Positions 5,489-7,394 of a stretch of 7,394 nucleotides of DNA are shown here, piece after piece. The DNA comes from JAHFJU01 sp964354865 (lineage in GTDB: Bacteria; Patescibacteriota; Gracilibacteria; UBA1369; UM-FILTER-53-11): assembly GCA_964354865.1 (NCBI GenBank), contig CAYHBN010000068.1:1-7394 (forward strand), given 5' to 3'. The notes beneath the pieces were generated by a model that was not told the origin of the DNA, searched no databases, and saw only the letters and a program-made list of their open reading frames with translations. Each line of letters opens with the position of its first letter. The first letter of the stretch is position 1. Both the position numbers and the translations under genes were made by a program.

Positions 5489-7027
5489 ATGTCTCTCGCT
5501 CGAAAAATTGCATCAAATACACTATGGCAGATTGTTGGAAAACTCGTGACTGCGATTTTGGGTGTTATCTCGATTAAGTACATTACTAACTACTTAACGC
5601 CGACCGAATACGGGCAGTACACAACCATTTACGACTTCACGGCACTGTTTGCGATAGTGGCTGATTTCGGCTTGTTTACAATCGCCGTGAGAGAAATGGC
5701 GAAAGCAGAAGCGTTAGAAGTGTCAGCGGGAAGAGATGGAAAAGAGGGGGTTGAAAGGATTTTAGGAAACATTCTTTCGATACGTACTGTTTTGGCAGTA
5801 CTGTCTTTGGGGCTTGGCTGGGTTGTGGCGATGGCGATTCCTGCGTATACCGGAACTCCTATCCCGACAGGTGTTCTCATTGTTGCCATTGCCACCGTTA
5901 TCACACTTATTGCAGGAACCATGTCGTCGATTTTGCAGTACCAACTTCGCATGGTATGGGCTTCGATTGCCCTTACCATAGGCAAAATAGTGACGGTTGC
6001 CTATATTCTTGCGGTTATTTTGTTGTGGTATCCGAATGCTCCCGAAATAGGGTTTCATCATCTACTTGTCTCGTGGATTGTTGGTGGGCTTTTTACACTC
6101 GTAATCACTTTTTTTGCCGCACGAAAACGAAATCTTATTAGGTATCATGTAGACTTTTCTTTTTGGAAGAAACTACTTCCCGAGGCTCTCCCCTACGGCA
6201 TGGCGCTCATGCTTGGATCAATGTATTTCCGCATGGGGACGATTGTTATGTCGCTCTACAATATGCAGGTTCAAATAGGATTTTATGGGGTTCCGATGCG
6301 CCTTCTCGAGATTTTGCAAATCATTCCTCACTATTTTATGAACTCGGTCTTGCCCGAGTTAACAAGAGCGGTACAGGGCAATACTGAAAAGGCCTCAAAG
6401 ATTATTCGCTATAGTTTGAACGCACTTGCGCTCCTTGGAATCCCTACATTTGCCGGTGGCAACGCGCTCTCATGGGAACTCACTGCCGCAGTCAGCAGCC
6501 CCGATTTTTTAACGCGCAAACTTGCCGATGGGAGCATTCAGTACGGCTCCGATTTCGCGATGAAAATTTTGCTCGCAGCAACCGCTTTCACTTTTCTGCA
6601 TATCGTCTTTAGTTACGTCTTAGTGGCTAAGGGAATGCAAAAACAAGTGCTTAAAGCTAATGCGATTGGACTGCTCGTGAATGTGATTCTAAACTTTACT
6701 CTTTCGCCGCGTTACGGATTTATTGGCGCTTCAATCGCCGCCGTTACGACAGAGGTAGTGATGTTTATTTCACTCAATGTACTGGCGCACAAGTACGCAA
6801 AAATTAAAAATATTTGGGACTTTAAATTTCTATCAAAAATTGGAGTTTCAGCAGCCGTCATGCACGTCGCACTTGTATATGCACTCCCGCTTGCTTCACC
6901 GTTACTTCACAGCGCAAGTTTGTTTGTGATGCTCCCGTTTGGCGGAATCGTATTTGGAACGTGTTTGTGTTTGCTTGGCGGAGTGAATAAAGAACTTCTG
7001 AGATCCTTTTTGAAACCCACAACTTAA
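5489..7027 (+). CDS. Wzx-like polysaccharide flippase (MOP superfamily)
   Basis: An integral membrane protein of 512 residues with about 12 to 14 hydrophobic segments (roughly 13-33, 45-66, 98-120, 128-148, 155-181, 190-210, 233-256, 303-325, 356-380, 388-405, 410-432, 450-470, 475-497). The opening, with SNTLWQIVGKLVTAILGVIS followed by YLTPTEYGQYTT and ADFGLFTIAVREMAK, is characteristic of the polysaccharide-synthesis/Wzx branch, which moves lipid-linked sugars across the cytoplasmic membrane. The substrate cannot be read from sequence. Being near murD it could serve cell-wall or surface-polysaccharide assembly, but no glycosyltransferase is visible in the window. A charged cytoplasmic loop at 70-92 and a hydrophilic insert at 337-355 stand out. 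The 50-base gap after fic is pyrimidine-rich, with neither a Shine-Dalgarno sequence nor a convincing promoter, so transcription from the fic promoter is likely. Confidence 0.88.
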   Translation: MSLARKIASNTLWQIVGKLVTAILGVISIKYITNYLTPTEYGQYTTIYDFTALFAIVADFGLFTIAVREMAKAEALEVSAGRDGKEGVERILGNILSIRTVLAVLSLGLGWVVAMAIPAYTGTPIPTGVLIVAIATVITLIAGTMSSILQYQLRMVWASIALTIGKIVTVAYILAVILLWYPNAPEIGFHHLLVSWIVGGLFTLVITFFAARKRNLIRYHVDFSFWKKLLPEALPYGMALMLGSMYFRMGTIVMSLYNMQVQIGFYGVPMRLLEILQIIPHYFMNSVLPELTRAVQGNTEKASKIIRYSLNALALLGIPTFAGGNALSWELTAAVSSPDFLTRKLADGSIQYGSDFAMKILLAATAFTFLHIVFSYVLVAKGMQKQVLKANAIGLLVNVILNFTLSPRYGFIGASIAAVTTEVVMFISLNVLAHKYAKIKNIWDFKFLSKIGVSAAVMHVALVYALPLASPLLHSASLFVMLPFGGIVFGTCLCLLGGVNKELLRSFLKPTT

Positions 7028-7039
7028 CCGCTATTATAT
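7010..7039 (+). promoter_or_regulatory. Promoter of prfB (-35 TTGAAA; -10 TATTAT or TTATAT)
   Basis: TTGAAA (7010-7015), five of six to TTGACA, lies in the last codons of the flippase gene. Overlapping -10 choices are TATTAT (7032-7037, spacer 16) and TTATAT (7034-7039, spacer 18). The second ends six bases before the prfB ATG, matching murD and fic. A leaderless or nearly leaderless prfB mRNA is predicted. Confidence 0.6.
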
Positions 7040-7045
7040 CCCGCG

Positions 7046-7394
7046 ATGATCGACTACAAACCACAACTCGAAGAAATACAGCTCGCACTTTCAAAGGGCA
7101 TAAAAGTTCTCAATCTTCCGCAGAAAAAACAGCGCATCGGCGAGCTCGAAGAGATGACCAGTGAGCCGACTTTTTGGAGTGACCAGAATCGCGCGAAAAG
7201 CGTTTCTCAAGAGTTAAAAAATCTACAGACACTTGTAAAAGATTGGGAGACTGCCGACCGTGACGTGAAAGAGCTCCTCGAAATTTTGCCTACCCTGAGC
7301 CCCGAAAAAGATCCCGCTTCGGCTGAAGAATTTAAGGGAATGGTGAAAGAGTTGGCTGGTCGTTTTGACCGACTTAATCGCGAATCATTTTTCT
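7046..7394 (+). CDS. prfB: Peptide chain release factor 2, N-terminal fragment
   Basis: RF2 releases the finished protein at UAA and UGA codons. Only the first 116 codons are present before the right edge. The helical domain 1 is clear: KKQRIGELEEMTSEPTFWSD (27-46) matches the RF2 pattern of a charged helix, then 'PxxWxD/E', then QNRAKSVSQELKNLQ; RFDRLNRESFF (106-116) matches the stretch ending 'FRRMFSGE' in E. coli RF2. The conserved SPF and GGQ motifs lie outside the window, so RF1 is excluded only by the N-terminal pattern. The frame is open from the ATG with no in-frame TGA, so the +1 frameshift that autoregulates RF2 in many bacteria, at codon 26 in E. coli, is missing. Having an RF2 argues that UGA is a stop codon here. 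The gap to the flippase stop is 18 bases. Confidence 0.9.
   Translation, partial: MIDYKPQLEEIQLALSKGIKVLNLPQKKQRIGELEEMTSEPTFWSDQNRAKSVSQELKNLQTLVKDWETADRDVKELLEILPTLSPEKDPASAEEFKGMVKELAGRFDRLNRESFF

Noticed and set aside
5489..7027. Assignment as MurJ, the lipid II flippase
   Set aside because: The N-terminus matches the Wzx/polysaccharide-synthesis branch and I do not see MurJ's characteristic opening; nearness to murD alone is not enough.

Overview
The window looks like a compact chromosomal segment of a Patescibacteria/CPR-type bacterium, most like Parcubacteria. That placement is an inference. It rests on tightly packed housekeeping genes, TAA stops on all five complete genes, no Shine-Dalgarno sequence before any start, and a Fic protein ending in a small helix-turn-helix-like domain of a type I associate with that group. 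No rRNA or other strong taxonomic marker is present.

Layout, left to right. Positions 1-206 (minus) hold the first 68 codons of dnaN, the DNA polymerase III sliding clamp, which runs off the left edge. Positions 207-719 have no gene but are not empty: an AT-rich half (207-360) next to dnaN, then a block (about 425-650) with seven exact copies of the heptamer GTTCAAA/TTTGAAC plus one near copy, several DnaA-box-like 9-mers and further inverted repeats. This is a good candidate replication origin. A rho-independent terminator (677-699) ends the next gene, a minus-strand RNase J (720-2645) with an unusual His/Pro-rich N-terminal extension. Upstream of it is a small minus-strand Ala/charge-rich protein of unknown function (2691-3080). 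A 96-base divergent spacer follows. The remaining genes are on the plus strand: murD (3177-4451), a Fic-domain AMP-transferase-like protein (4494-5438), a Wzx-like MOP-superfamily polysaccharide flippase (5489-7027), and the first 116 codons of prfB (release factor 2), cut by the right edge.

Functionally the window joins replication (dnaN and the possible origin), RNA processing (RNase J), envelope building (MurD in the cytoplasm, the flippase in the membrane), a probable post-translational modifier (Fic) and translation termination (RF2). dnaN reads leftward and murD to prfB read rightward, which suits bidirectional replication from the 207-650 region; RNase J and its small neighbour would be head-on.

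The two most notable signals are the repeat-rich candidate origin, whose GTTCAAA copies start with 11, 11 and 10 base periodicity, and a shared start architecture: murD, fic and prfB each have a -10-like hexamer ending six bases before the ATG, and dnaN and RNase J have TATAAT 11 and 14 bases before it, implying leaderless or nearly leaderless mRNAs.
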